Below are positions 37,323-46,339 of a stretch of 64,000 nucleotides of DNA, piece after piece (the first letter of the stretch is position 1; every line of letters starts with the position of its first letter). The notes under the pieces were generated by a model. That model ran no database searches. It worked only from the letters and a program-made list of their open reading frames with translations, and had not been told where the DNA came from. The translations under genes and the position numbers were made by a program. Source of the stretch: Streptacidiphilus sp. P02-A3a (GTDB lineage: Bacteria > Actinomycetota > Actinomycetes > Streptomycetales > Streptomycetaceae); NCBI RefSeq assembly GCF_014084105.1, contig NZ_CP048289.1:9247922-9311921 (forward strand). The letters are read 5' to 3'.

Positions 37323-38161
37323 TGGCCCGCACCACCACAACCCCACGGGACACGGACAGCACCGCGAAGACGAACGGCCAAACTGCCCGGACCGGTCGGC
37401 AGACCGCCGCCGACCTGGCCTTCCTCGCCCGCGCCATGAAGGCCCCCGCACTGCTGGACGCCGCCGAGCGACTGGCCGAACGCGCCCAGACGGAGTCCTG
37501 GACCCACACCGAGTACCTGGTCGCCTGCCTCCAGCGCGAGGTCTCCGCCCGCGACAGCCACGGCGGAGAGGGCCGCATCCGCGCCGCCCGCTTCCCCGCC
37601 ATCAAAACCATCGAGGAACTCGACGTCACCCATCTGCGCGGCCTGACACGCCAACAACTCGCCCACCTGGGAACATTGGACTTCATAGCGGCCAAGGACA
37701 ACGCCGTTTTTCTGGGGCCGCCCGGGACCGGAAAGACACACCTGGCCACCGGCCTCGCCGTCCGGGCCTGCCAGGCCGGCCACCGGGTCGCGTTCGCCAC
37801 CGCCGCCCAGTGGGTCGACCGCCTCGCCGCCGCCCACCACGCCGGCCGCCTCCAGGACGAACTGGTCCGGCTCGGCCGCTACCCGCTGATCGTGATCGAC
37901 GAGGTCGGCTACATTCCGTTCGAGTCCGAGGCCGCGAACCTCTTCTTCCAGCTGATCTCGAACAGATACGAAAGGGCCAGCGTGATCGTCACCAGCAACA
38001 AGCCCTTCGGACGCTGGGGAGAGACCTTCGGCGACGAGACCGTCGCCGCCGCCATGATCGACCGACTCGTCCACCACGCCGAGGTCCACTCCCTCAAAGG
38101 CGAGTCCTACCGCATGCGAGGCCGAGAACTCGGCCGCATCCCCACCACCGACAACGACTGA
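37322..38161 (+). CDS. istB: IS21-family helper ATPase IstB (element A)
   Basis: Protein of 279 aa. Walker A GPPGTGKTH, Walker B LIVIDEVGY, sensor VIVTSNKPF. Intact although its istA is split, so this copy can only help a related IstA supplied in trans. Confidence 0.92.
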   Translation: MARTTTTPRDTDSTAKTNGQTARTGRQTAADLAFLARAMKAPALLDAAERLAERAQTESWTHTEYLVACLQREVSARDSHGGEGRIRAARFPAIKTIEELDVTHLRGLTRQQLAHLGTLDFIAAKDNAVFLGPPGTGKTHLATGLAVRACQAGHRVAFATAAQWVDRLAAAHHAGRLQDELVRLGRYPLIVIDEVGYIPFESEAANLFFQLISNRYERASVIVTSNKPFGRWGETFGDETVAAAMIDRLVHHAEVHSLKGESYRMRGRELGRIPTTDND

Positions 38162-38235
38162 ACACAACGAACGAGACCACACGATGGCCCACGATTGAAC
38201 CGTTCAGACCGGCCCATTTTCAGCCGTTGCCGACA

Positions 38236-38758
38236 CTGGGGGACCGTCCAGCCGGAGCGGGGCCGCTCCCGCTGGACGCGGTCGCACCTCGGGCAGCAAT
38301 CCGCCCAGCAGGCGTCGGTGGAGAGGACAAGCAAAAGCCCACCCCAGACGCCAGGTGAGCTTCCAGCGGCCGCCGGAGTCCGCCAGACAGTCCGGGCAGA
38401 ACCGTGAGCCTCGTCCCCTCCCCCAGAGCACCCTGCGGTTGACGTGCCGGCGGTCCAGGTCGATACGAAGGGCCCGTTGGTCGTAGTGGGCCAGTGTCAT
38501 GGCCGTGATCGCGGTGGAGTTCAGCCCGCTGGCACGAGCGAGGGCCGTGGATTCCTGCTCCCGCAGCGCGATCGTCCAGTCGGGCGGGATGTCCCGCAGG
38601 TGATCCCCGGATCGGCTCCTCACCGGTAACCCGAGGTGTGAACGGACATCGCCCAGTGGGGTGTTCAGGCGCACTGCCAGGGCTTCAAGCCATGAGTCGA
38701 GGGCTTCGCCGGGCAGGGGGTCCAGTCGGACGGGGAGTGTTCTGGGGGCGGCTGTCAC
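38236..38758 (-). pseudogene. tniQ: tniQ/tnsD-like target selector, 5' part
   Basis: GTG 38758 overlaps the tnsC stop (GTGA). The N-terminal domain shows the TniQ pattern: LPVRLDPLPGEALDSWLEAL, then zinc ligands in FCPDCL, WAFACPLHRR and ADCCPRC. A single extra G (in CTGCTGGGCGG, near 38315) shifts the frame between HRRLL and ADCCPRC. The IS21 element A is inserted about 80 bp later. The protein probably served as the target-recognition subunit. Confidence 0.8.
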
Positions 38759-39876
38759 GCCGCCTTCTTGCGGGTGGTCCGGGGCCGACTGGTCAACTTC
38801 CGCTTCTCCAATGCGGCTTCGAGTTCCTTGCGGGCCTGCTCGGATGCCTCGTCGTTCTTCACGCCATCCAGCAGGTCTCGGCTGAGCGATTCCTGACCGT
38901 TGCGGACGGCCCGCTGACAGCCTCGATTGATCAACGTCATCAATGAGCCGATGTGGCCGGTGCTGCGAGCGAAGAGGTAGTCCGAGAGGTCGTCGGCGAG
39001 CATGCCGGGGTGCTTGTCGGCCAGGACCACGCGTTGCTCCAGGGTCAGCAGCATCTGCCGCCATTCCCGGCGGTTCTTCTCCGTCTCGATGGTGAACGGC
39101 CGCATGCCCAGACGCGTGGTGCGGCGGCCGGTTTGGGCCATAACGGCGTCGCCTGTGGCTCCGCCCTCGCTGAACAGTCCCTTGTCGGCCAGTCCGACAC
39201 CGATCATCAGCAGGGTGACCGGGAACTCGTTGGCAATCCACTTGAGGTGGTTGCTGACCTCAATGCCGTTCGTCCTCTGCCACTTCAGGAAGTGCAGATC
39301 ATCGAGAGCGAGCAGACGGACTTCGCAGGAGAGCATGCAGTCCAGGGCTCGCCGGCCGAGTTGAGCGGTGGTTCCACGGTTGCTGCCGGGGTGCCCGAAG
39401 AACTCCAGCATGGCGCGGTTGAGGTCCTTCATGCCGGTGTTGCCGGTCAGGCCGACGCGACAAACGGGCAGACGCTCATGTCCTTGGGCAGTGAGCTCAC
39501 CTCGCTCGGCGATCTCCCGGCAGTGGAATTCCTGGAGGAATGCCAGCACGGAGGTGGTCTTGCCAAGGCCGGGGAAGGCGTCGACCGCGACGGCACCCTT
39601 GGCCTTGTCGCCGTCCTGCAGGTTGCTGTCGACGATGTCCCACAAGTCCTCGTGCAGATCGGAAAGTTGCGGTGTCTTGATCGGTCCGAGATTGGCGTGC
39701 CATTCGCGTCGCAGCAGGTCGTACTCAGCCTTCGCAGCCAGACTCAGCGCCGCGATCTGTGCCATGGTCAACTGCTCGGGCCGGGTGCGGCGCGGGGCCT
39801 CGGCGAACGCCTTGAAGTCCTCCTTCCGCGACAGCGCCAGGTTCGCCGGGCTGGGCATGCCTGTCGTGCCGGTCAC
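38755..39876 (-). CDS. tnsC: Transposition regulator ATPase, TnsC/TniB-like
   Basis: Protein of 373 aa. AAA+ ATPase with Walker A DAFPGLGKTT (about residues 98-107), Walker B LLALDDLHFL and a conserved arginine-rich C-terminal lid (HIGSLMTLINRGCQRA). In Tn7/Tn5053 systems this protein bridges the target selector and the transposase. ATG overlaps the tnsB stop (ATGA) and its stop overlaps the tniQ start, so the operon is translationally coupled. Appears intact. Confidence 0.9.
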   Translation of the reverse strand: MTGTTGMPSPANLALSRKEDFKAFAEAPRRTRPEQLTMAQIAALSLAAKAEYDLLRREWHANLGPIKTPQLSDLHEDLWDIVDSNLQDGDKAKGAVAVDAFPGLGKTTSVLAFLQEFHCREIAERGELTAQGHERLPVCRVGLTGNTGMKDLNRAMLEFFGHPGSNRGTTAQLGRRALDCMLSCEVRLLALDDLHFLKWQRTNGIEVSNHLKWIANEFPVTLLMIGVGLADKGLFSEGGATGDAVMAQTGRRTTRLGMRPFTIETEKNRREWRQMLLTLEQRVVLADKHPGMLADDLSDYLFARSTGHIGSLMTLINRGCQRAVRNGQESLSRDLLDGVKNDEASEQARKELEAALEKRKLTSRPRTTRKKAA

Positions 39877-41996
39877 ACGTCCTCCAGCGCGTCCTCGTAG
39901 AAGTCGTCCTCGTCGATGAGGTCCTCCAGGTCGGCCTCGTCGTCATCCCCGGTCTCCGCCCGCTCCGGCAGCTCGGGTTCCGTCGTGTCTGGGGCCGCTC
40001 CGAGGGCCTTGCGTACCGAGGGAAGCGAGATGACCGTCTCGGTCTCCGGCAGCTCGATGGCCGCCTGCTCGCGGGAGAGCCGCAGGGCCATGCGCCTTTC
40101 GGGCAACGTCGTTCCCAGCCCGATGCTCCAGCGTTCCAGCAGGTCAGCGACTGCGAGCCGGTCATCCGGGTAGCGGTACCTCGAAGCCGCCAGCTTCCGC
40201 GCGAAGACCAGGGCTTCCTCGCTCAGCGGCATCTGCACAGACGGAGCGTGCTCCCAAAGCAGCGTGTGCCATCGCCGGGTGTCGGGGTCCCGGAAGTAGA
40301 TCCGGGTGATGTCATCCGGGTCGACCTGAAACGGCCAACTGTTTTTGCCCGGGCCGTCATAGGGGCTCTTGAGGTTGCGACAGGCGTTGAGCCCGGAGCC
40401 ATTGTAGCGACGGCGGTCGATCTCGACGCCGTAGTGCTGAATCGTGCGCCACTTGGTCTCAAGGAATTCGAAGGCGAGGTCCGGATCCCGGGGAACCTCG
40501 ATGTAGCCGGCCCTCGCCATGCCGTGCTCGAACATCTTCGCCGGGGACATCCTCATCCCGGGCAGACCCGGATCGAGAAGACCGGAGTGGGTTCGCAAGT
40601 GATAGACCATCGCGGTCCATTCACGGATGATCGTCTCCAACTCGTCCAGGAAGAAGAACGCTTCGTCCTCCGGCCTCTCGCCCCGGGAGTGGATGTCGGG
40701 GCCCTTGTAGCCGGGCAGCGCCTGCAGCAGGTCCTCGCGGATAGTTCGGAAGAACCTCTCGACGGGGCCCTTGTCCCGGCCCGTTCGTAGCCTCGCTGGT
40801 TGGATCGAGATCCCCATCCGGCGACAGACGCTCGTCAGATGCTCCGACACGTAGACCTTGCCGTGGTCGACCACCAGCGTCTCCGGCACCAGCGGCGGAG
40901 AGGCGAGCCCCGGGCCCTCGGCCATTCCGACGTCCACCAGCACCGTGCGGGGGATGCCGTGCTCGGGCCAGACCGCGTGTTCGGGCCAGTCATGCCCGGC
41001 TGGGCGTGGCCGGAAGGACTGGTAGAGCACCGCGCTGACGTCCACCGCCTTCGTCGACACCGGCGTGAGCCGGATCCCGGTGATACAGCGGGTGTACCAG
41101 TCCATACCGACACTGAGTTCGGCCTGCACCCAACGCAGCGTCAACGGATCGAAGGCGAAGACATCCAGCCGGGTGGAGTCCATCACCAGGTATTCGCCCG
41201 GCCTGGTCGGACGCAGCTTGCCGTAGACCCCGTCCGGCCGATCCGCGATATCGCGGTTGCGCTTCGTACTCAGGCGGAACAGCGGATGCCGACGCTCTAG
41301 TTCAGACAGCAGTCGAAACGCCGTTGCACGGCTCGGCTGCGGGACCACATCCGGACCGAACCTGGCAATGACTCGCGCCCTCGTCCGTGAAATGACCATG
41401 GTGCGCGACGGCTTGGATTCGCCCGTGTGCTCAACCATCACCTCCAACGCTGTCTCGATCCACCGATCATCGCCTGCGACCTGCGGCATACCAGTTGCGT
41501 GCTTCTTCGGGGCGAGCCCCGCCTCTCCATCCCTACGAAAGTCAGCAACCCACTGCTTCACGGTCCGAAGCGACACCCCCAACTCGTCGGCCTTCGCGGC
41601 ATACCGGGCCTCCCAGGGGCAGCCCGGAGCGTAGGCGGAGCGGGGCTCCCCGCTGCGGGCAAGCTCCGCACTTCCGGACCGATAGCCCGTCATGAGCTCG
41701 CGGACATGCTCAGCCCGCTCCAGCACCTGATTCCTTGCCGTGCTGTCGAGGTGTCCAAGGACCACTGATGCGATCTCTACATCGTCGTCCGTCGACGGCC
41801 CATCGCCGTCAGGAATGATGACCGCACGGTCGGAGAACAGAAGTTGTGCAAGCGACAGACGCAGAAAGCGCCCCCGTCCATCCCTCAAGACCACTTCATT
41901 GCCCGCCGTGGTCGCGGCCATCTCCACTACCTCGACGGTCTCGCCGTCGTAGCGGAAGCGCGCGCCTACGCCCACACGGACACCGGCCCCGCTCAT
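39873..41996 (-). CDS. tnsB: DDE transposase, TnsB/Mu-type
   Basis: Protein of 707 aa. HTH domains near residues 125-230, rve core with catalytic Asp273 (LVMDSTRLD), Asp377 (LVVDHGKVY) and Glu413 (GPVERFFRTI), then a Mu-transposase C-terminal beta barrel and a very acidic tail (residues 680-707). TnsB binds the transposon ends and makes the 3' cuts. Start codon overlaps the tnsA stop. Intact. Confidence 0.93.
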   Translation of the reverse strand: MSGAGVRVGVGARFRYDGETVEVVEMAATTAGNEVVLRDGRGRFLRLSLAQLLFSDRAVIIPDGDGPSTDDDVEIASVVLGHLDSTARNQVLERAEHVRELMTGYRSGSAELARSGEPRSAYAPGCPWEARYAAKADELGVSLRTVKQWVADFRRDGEAGLAPKKHATGMPQVAGDDRWIETALEVMVEHTGESKPSRTMVISRTRARVIARFGPDVVPQPSRATAFRLLSELERRHPLFRLSTKRNRDIADRPDGVYGKLRPTRPGEYLVMDSTRLDVFAFDPLTLRWVQAELSVGMDWYTRCITGIRLTPVSTKAVDVSAVLYQSFRPRPAGHDWPEHAVWPEHGIPRTVLVDVGMAEGPGLASPPLVPETLVVDHGKVYVSEHLTSVCRRMGISIQPARLRTGRDKGPVERFFRTIREDLLQALPGYKGPDIHSRGERPEDEAFFFLDELETIIREWTAMVYHLRTHSGLLDPGLPGMRMSPAKMFEHGMARAGYIEVPRDPDLAFEFLETKWRTIQHYGVEIDRRRYNGSGLNACRNLKSPYDGPGKNSWPFQVDPDDITRIYFRDPDTRRWHTLLWEHAPSVQMPLSEEALVFARKLAASRYRYPDDRLAVADLLERWSIGLGTTLPERRMALRLSREQAAIELPETETVISLPSVRKALGAAPDTTEPELPERAETGDDDEADLEDLIDEDDFYEDALEDV

Positions 41997-42712
41997 GCCA
42001 GCACCCTCAATACGCGCTGGGAACTGAGAGGTCGCGTGAGGTCTGTATGGAGATCACGGTTCCAGAGAAGATGGTGGAGCGCGGCGCGTACGTGCGGCTC
42101 CGGCCGACCCGGCACCGAATGAACAGCCTCGCCCAACGAGACTCCGTCGAGCTCAGCCCTGCGGAGCTCATCCAGCAGCTCAGGGCTGAACAGCCAATCC
42201 CTCCGGTAACCGGCAAGGAACCGGATGTTTTCCAATTCTGCCGCCGGGGGCTCGCTCCAGACCTCGTACTGCCATCCCCGGGACTCCACCACCTGCCGGG
42301 TCCACTCGAAGACGAAGGCCACTTCAGGCTGGTCCAGCCTCCGGCTCGGCTTTACGTCCACGACCACGGGCCCCTGCTCGGTGATCAGCAGATAGTCCGG
42401 GACGTGTCTGCGGACCTTCCCCTCGACCATGGCCTTCAACAGGAACGGCTGGGCCCTGACGTCCTGCACGACCGGGTCGAAGTCGGCAAAGAGCAACCGA
42501 GTCAGCTCCAGGCGCGACTCGTAGATCACATGGTCACGCACCGTCGCGCACCAGTAGGTGCCTGAGTAGTGCTTCTGCCCCTTGTACCAGCGGAACGTTC
42601 GCCACGGCACGGCTGACCTCAGCAACTCAATGGTCGCTACGGCCCAGTCTAGGCTCTCGACAGCCTCGCCATTCCGACGGCGAACGCTCACCGTGGTGTC
42701 AGAACTGTCCAT
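41993..42712 (-). CDS. tnsA: TnsA-like endonuclease
   Basis: Protein of 239 aa. PD-(D/E)xK nuclease pattern: Glu in YESRLELTRL, Asp in RRHVPDYLLI and the DxK pair in VVVDVKPSRR. It is followed by a helical domain that in Tn7 contacts TnsC. ATG 42712 has GGGGG about 7 nt upstream and is preferred over the in-frame start 57 bp further up. TnsA makes the 5' cuts at the ends, giving cut-and-paste rather than replicative transposition. First gene of the operon. Confidence 0.85.
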   Translation of the reverse strand: MDSSDTTVSVRRRNGEAVESLDWAVATIELLRSAVPWRTFRWYKGQKHYSGTYWCATVRDHVIYESRLELTRLLFADFDPVVQDVRAQPFLLKAMVEGKVRRHVPDYLLITEQGPVVVDVKPSRRLDQPEVAFVFEWTRQVVESRGWQYEVWSEPPAAELENIRFLAGYRRDWLFSPELLDELRRAELDGVSLGEAVHSVPGRPEPHVRAALHHLLWNRDLHTDLTRPLSSQRVLRVLA

Positions 42713-42904
42713 GGTGCACCCCCAGCTCACGAGGAACTGCCCGTGTAGCCAAAGGTTCCAGCACCCCATCCCCAGTGCTGCGGGTCTCTCTCACCTTCAC
42801 CCAAAAGAGTGAAGGCCCCGACCTGTGAGTCTCAGCGAGACTGCATAAGTGCCGCCGATATGCAGTCAGCCCTGAGATTATGAAGCGAAATTTGAGACCC
42901 TACA
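42713..42904 (-). repeat. Right end of the Tn7-like element
   Basis: Non-coding end of about 190 bp, ending TACA at 42904. Read inward on the minus strand it begins TGTAGGGTCTCAAATTTCGC and contains CAGTCTCG and AGACTCACAGG further in. It also carries the tnsA promoter region and a short hairpin (CCTTCAC...GTGAAGG near 42800). The outer base is 9 bp from the dnaB stop codon. Confidence 0.7.
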
Positions 42905-42913
42905 AGGCCCCGC

Positions 42914-44467
42914 TCAGCTCTGGGCCATGTCCACGAAGCGGGAGTAGTGGCCCTGGAAGGCGACGGTGATGGTCGCGGTGGGGCCGTTGCGGTGCTTGGC
43001 GACGATGAGGTCGGCCTCGCCCGCGCGGGGGGACTCCTTCTCGTAGGCGTCCTCGCGGTGCAGCAGGATGACCATGTCCGCGTCCTGCTCGATCGAGCCG
43101 GACTCACGCAGGTCGGAGACCATCGGGCGCTTGTCGGTGCGCTGCTCCGGGCCACGGTTCAGCTGGGAGAGCGCGATCACCGGGAGCTCCAGCTCCTTCG
43201 CCAGCAGTTTCAGGTTCCGCGACATCTCGGAGACCTCCTGCTGGCGGCTCTCGGGGCGGCGCGAGCCGCCCGCCTGCATCAGCTGGAGGTAGTCGATGAC
43301 GACCAGGCGCAGGTCGCTGCGCTGCTTCAGGCGGCGGCACTTGGCCCGGATCTCCATCATCGACAGGTTGGGGGAGTCGTCGATGTAGAGCGGAGAATCG
43401 TTCAGCTCCGGCATCCGGCGGGCCAGCCGGGTCCAGTCCTCGTCGGTCATGTTGCCCGAGCGCATGTGGTGCAGCGCGACCCGGGCCTCCGCCGACAGCA
43501 GGCGCATCGCGATCTCGTTGCGCCCCATCTCCAGCGAGAAGAAGACGCTCGGGATCTTGTGCTTGACCGAGCAGGAGCGCGCGAAGTCCAGGGCGAGCGT
43601 GGACTTGCCCATGGCGGGTCGGGCCGCGACCACGATCATCTGGCCCGGGTGCAGCCCGTTGGTCAGCGCGTCGAGGTCGGCGAAGCCGGTCGGCACACCG
43701 GTCATCTGGCCGCTGCGGGAGCCGATGGACTCGATCTCGTCCAGGGCCCCCTCCATGATGTCGCCCAGCGGGGCGTAGTCCTCGCTGGTACGCGCCTCGG
43801 TCACGGCGTAGATCTCGGCCTGGGCGGCGTTGACGATCTCGTCCACGTCGCCTTCGGCCGCGTACCCCATCTGCGCGATCCGGGTGCCCGCCTCGACCAG
43901 GCGGCGCAGCACCGCGCGCTCGTGCACGATCTCGGCGTAGTACTCGGCGTTGGCGGCCGTGGGCACCGAGTTGACCAGGGTGTGCAGGTAGGAGGGGCCG
44001 CCGACGCGGGTGATCTCGCCGCGCTTGACCAGCTCGCTGGCGACGGTGATCGGGTCGGCCGGTTCGCCGCGCGCGTAGAGGTCGAGGATCGCGCTGTGGA
44101 TCATCTCGTGCGCCGGGCGGTAGTAGTCGTCCGGCTTCAGCACCTCGACGACGTCGGCGATGGCGTCCTTGGAGAGCAGCATGCCGCCGAGGACCGACTG
44201 CTCGGCGGCCAGGTCCTGCGGTGGGACCCGCTCGTAGGCGGCGGCCGCGGACTTCTCCTCGTAGGTGTCGTTGTTGCTCCGCCCGCCGCCGCTACCGCCG
44301 CCACCGCCCCGGCCGGAGCCGGAGCCGTAGGAGGCCCGGTCGGCCGGGGTGCCGCCGGCCCGCTTGAACGGCAGCCGGTCGCCGGGGCCGGAGCTGCCGG
44401 GCTCCGGCGGGGGCGGCCACTCCTCGTCGGGCGGCGGGGCGTCGTCGTCGTACGGCAGGTCGGTCAT
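42914..44467 (-). CDS. dnaB: Replicative DNA helicase DnaB
   Basis: Protein of 517 aa. Disordered Gly/Pro-rich N-terminus (1-75), DnaB N-terminal domain (about 80-180), linker, and RecA-like ATPase with Walker A AARPAMGKST (281-290), Walker B LRLVVIDYLQLM and the C-terminal motif DLRESGSIEQDADMVILLHR. No intein, although these are common at this site in actinobacteria. ATG 44467 chosen; the upstream in-frame extension is not conserved-looking. Its 3' end is the insertion point of the Tn7-like element and is undamaged. Confidence 0.97.
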   Translation of the reverse strand: MTDLPYDDDAPPPDEEWPPPPEPGSSGPGDRLPFKRAGGTPADRASYGSGSGRGGGGGSGGGRSNNDTYEEKSAAAAYERVPPQDLAAEQSVLGGMLLSKDAIADVVEVLKPDDYYRPAHEMIHSAILDLYARGEPADPITVASELVKRGEITRVGGPSYLHTLVNSVPTAANAEYYAEIVHERAVLRRLVEAGTRIAQMGYAAEGDVDEIVNAAQAEIYAVTEARTSEDYAPLGDIMEGALDEIESIGSRSGQMTGVPTGFADLDALTNGLHPGQMIVVAARPAMGKSTLALDFARSCSVKHKIPSVFFSLEMGRNEIAMRLLSAEARVALHHMRSGNMTDEDWTRLARRMPELNDSPLYIDDSPNLSMMEIRAKCRRLKQRSDLRLVVIDYLQLMQAGGSRRPESRQQEVSEMSRNLKLLAKELELPVIALSQLNRGPEQRTDKRPMVSDLRESGSIEQDADMVILLHREDAYEKESPRAGEADLIVAKHRNGPTATITVAFQGHYSRFVDMAQS

Positions 44468-44699
44468 CGCGCACCCCCGCCAGGGGTCGTTCCGCGTACC
44501 TGGCCCATCGCGCGCCTCCCGTGCCGTGCCCCGCTGGTCGTTCCCCGCGTGGGCCCCGGACGGGCCCCGCGTCACCTCTTCGTTCTACGGCACCGCTCTG
44601 ACACGGCACCGCGCTGAACAAATAGGGCTCCTGCGCACGGGTGCGGCGCGCGGGCAGGGGGCCCACGCTAAGGGGGGAACGGCCCATCCTCCAAGACGG

Positions 44700-44787
44700 T
44701 TATCCACAGGGCATGTGGATGAAGGGGCATCGGCTGTGGAGAACTGCCTCGAAGCTGTGCACGACGCGGGGGACAACCTGTGGACAA
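44700..44787. promoter_or_regulatory. Two DnaA boxes upstream of dnaB
   Basis: TTATCCACA at 44700-44708 on the plus strand and TTGTCCACA at 44779-44787 on the minus strand are perfect DnaA boxes, the second matching the Streptomyces consensus. Related CTGTGGA and ATGTGGAT sequences lie between them. They sit 230-320 bp upstream of the dnaB start, in the 507-bp gap before the MATE gene, which otherwise holds no gene. They could link dnaB expression to DnaA. Confidence 0.6.
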
Positions 44788-44974
44788 CCCTTCGACTCCA
44801 CCCCCAGCACCGCTCTGACCTGCATATACTCGACATGCTCGCTGTGCAGGAGAAAAACTTCACGAACGTCGCGGGGATCACGACCAGGGGTGCCCGAATG
44901 GCTACCAGCCGCACTCCTCCGTAATACTCCACCCTGACTATCACCACTTACATGTGGATGACTACGGTAGGACC

Positions 44975-46306
44975 ATGCGATCTCCCACAGCGAGTGCTCC
45001 CCGGCGCGGCAGACACGACCGGGAGATCCTCGCCCTCTCCCTCCCGGCCTTCGGCGCGCTGATCGCCGAACCGCTGTTCCTGATGGCCGACTCCGCCATC
45101 GTCGGCCACCTGGGCACCGCCCAGCTCGCGGGCCTCGGCATCTCCGCCGCGCTGCTGACCACCCTGGTCAACGTCTTCGTCTTCCTGGCCTACGCCACCA
45201 CCGCCGCCGTCGCCCGCCGGATCGGCGCCGGGGACCGGCGGGCCGCCGTCCAGCAGGGCATCGACGGCATCTGGCTGGCCGTGATCATCGCCGTCCCGAT
45301 CGTGGCCGCCGCGATCCCGCTCGCCCCCGAGCTCTGCCGCCTCTTCGGGGCCTCGGCCACCGCCGCCCCCTACGCGATCACCTACCTGCGGATCAGCTCG
45401 CTCGGGATCCCGGCAATGCTCGGCGTACTGGCCGCCACCGGCGTGCTGCGCGGGCTGCAGGACACCCGCACCCCGCTGCTGGTCGCCGTCACCGGCTTCT
45501 CCGCCAACCTGCTGCTCAACCTGCTGCTGGTGTACGGGGCGGGCCTGGGCATCGCCGGTTCGGCCACCGGCACCGTACTGGCGCAGTGGGGCATGGCCGC
45601 CGCCTACCTCACCGTGGTCATCCGCGGCGCCCGTCGGACCGGCGCGAGTCTGCGCCCCGACCCGGCCGGGATAAGGGCCTGCGCCACCGCCGGAACGCCG
45701 CTGCTGATCCGCACCCTCAGCCTGCGCGCGGTGCTGCTGATCGCCACCGCCGTCGCCGCCCGGCTCGGCAACACCGCCATCGCCGCGCACCAGGTGGCCA
45801 TGTCGCTGTGGAGCTTCCTGGCCTTCGCACTGGACGCCATCGCCATCGCCGGCCAGGCGATCATCGGTCGCTACCTCGGCGCCGGGGACGCCGCCGGGGC
45901 CCGCGCGGCGACCCGGCGGATGGTCGAGTGGGGCGTCGGCGCGGGACTGCTGCTCGGGGCGCTGCTGCTGCTCACCCGCCCGCTCTACCTGCCGCTGTTC
46001 ACCGACGACCCGGCGGTCCGGCAGCAGCTGGACCCGGTGCTGCTGGTGGCCGCGCTCAGCCAGCCGGTCTGCGGCGTGGTCTTCGTGCTGGACGGGGTGC
46101 TCATGGGCGCGGGCGACGGGTCGTACCTGGCCTGGGCGATGCTGGGGACCCTGGCCGTGTACGCGCCGGTGGCGCTGACCGTCGGCAGCTCCGGCCTGGT
46201 CGGACTGTGGATCGCCATCGACCTGTGCATGGCCGTCCGGCTGGTCTTCCTCTGCGTCCGCGCCCGCACCGGCGCCTGGCTGGTCACCGGAGCGGTCCGG
46301 GCCTGA
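44975..46306 (+). CDS. MATE-family efflux transporter (DinF-like)
   Basis: Protein of 443 aa with twelve predicted transmembrane helices. Family motifs PAFGALIAEPLFLMADSAIV and HLGTAQLAGLGI in the first helices, and GVLRGLQDTRTPLL in the loop after helix 5. Exports cationic compounds with Na+ or H+. ATG 44975 gives the usual short cytoplasmic N-terminus; GTG 44954 is an alternative. Same gene order next to dnaB as in Streptomyces. Confidence 0.9.
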   Translation: MRSPTASAPRRGRHDREILALSLPAFGALIAEPLFLMADSAIVGHLGTAQLAGLGISAALLTTLVNVFVFLAYATTAAVARRIGAGDRRAAVQQGIDGIWLAVIIAVPIVAAAIPLAPELCRLFGASATAAPYAITYLRISSLGIPAMLGVLAATGVLRGLQDTRTPLLVAVTGFSANLLLNLLLVYGAGLGIAGSATGTVLAQWGMAAAYLTVVIRGARRTGASLRPDPAGIRACATAGTPLLIRTLSLRAVLLIATAVAARLGNTAIAAHQVAMSLWSFLAFALDAIAIAGQAIIGRYLGAGDAAGARAATRRMVEWGVGAGLLLGALLLLTRPLYLPLFTDDPAVRQQLDPVLLVAALSQPVCGVVFVLDGVLMGAGDGSYLAWAMLGTLAVYAPVALTVGSSGLVGLWIAIDLCMAVRLVFLCVRARTGAWLVTGAVRA

Positions 46307-46339
46307 CCCGGGCCCGGGACCGGCGGCCAGGGCCCGGGA

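Larger units (their letters stand above)
33019..38235 (+). mobile_element. IS21-family element A (interrupted by element B)
   Basis: Ends are inverted repeats beginning TGTCGGCAACGG (left at 33019; right, read on the minus strand, from 38235). Flanked by 5-bp duplications CTGGG (33014-33018 and 38236-38240). Without the nested copy it is 2,291 bp, normal for IS21. Carries istA (split) and istB. Inserted in tniQ. Confidence 0.92.
6832..42904. mobile_element. Tn7-like transposon (tnsABC-tniQ), about 36 kb, with nested elements
   Basis: Proposed as one element. The outermost sequences read inward are TGTAGGATCTCGCC at 6832 and, on the minus strand from 42904, TGTAGGGTCTCAAA (10 of the first 11 bases identical). 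TGT...ACA termini are the Tn7 rule. The tnsA, tnsB, tnsC and tniQ genes lie at the right end, reading leftward away from that end. Both flanks carry AGGC (6828-6831 and 42905-42908), a 4-bp match rather than the 5-bp duplication usual for Tn7. Cargo: IS66 remnant, toxin/immunity-like genes, the Tn554-like composite, Abi_C, SUKH-like genes and two nested IS21 elements. The right end is 9 bp past the dnaB stop codon. The ends are inferred, the transposition genes are seen. Confidence 0.75.

Noticed and set aside
38755..42904. CRISPR-associated transposon
   Set aside because: tnsABC-tniQ are present but there is no cas gene and no CRISPR array anywhere in the window.
42914..44467. Intein in dnaB
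   Set aside because: The ATPase motifs are contiguous and the length (517 aa) is normal.
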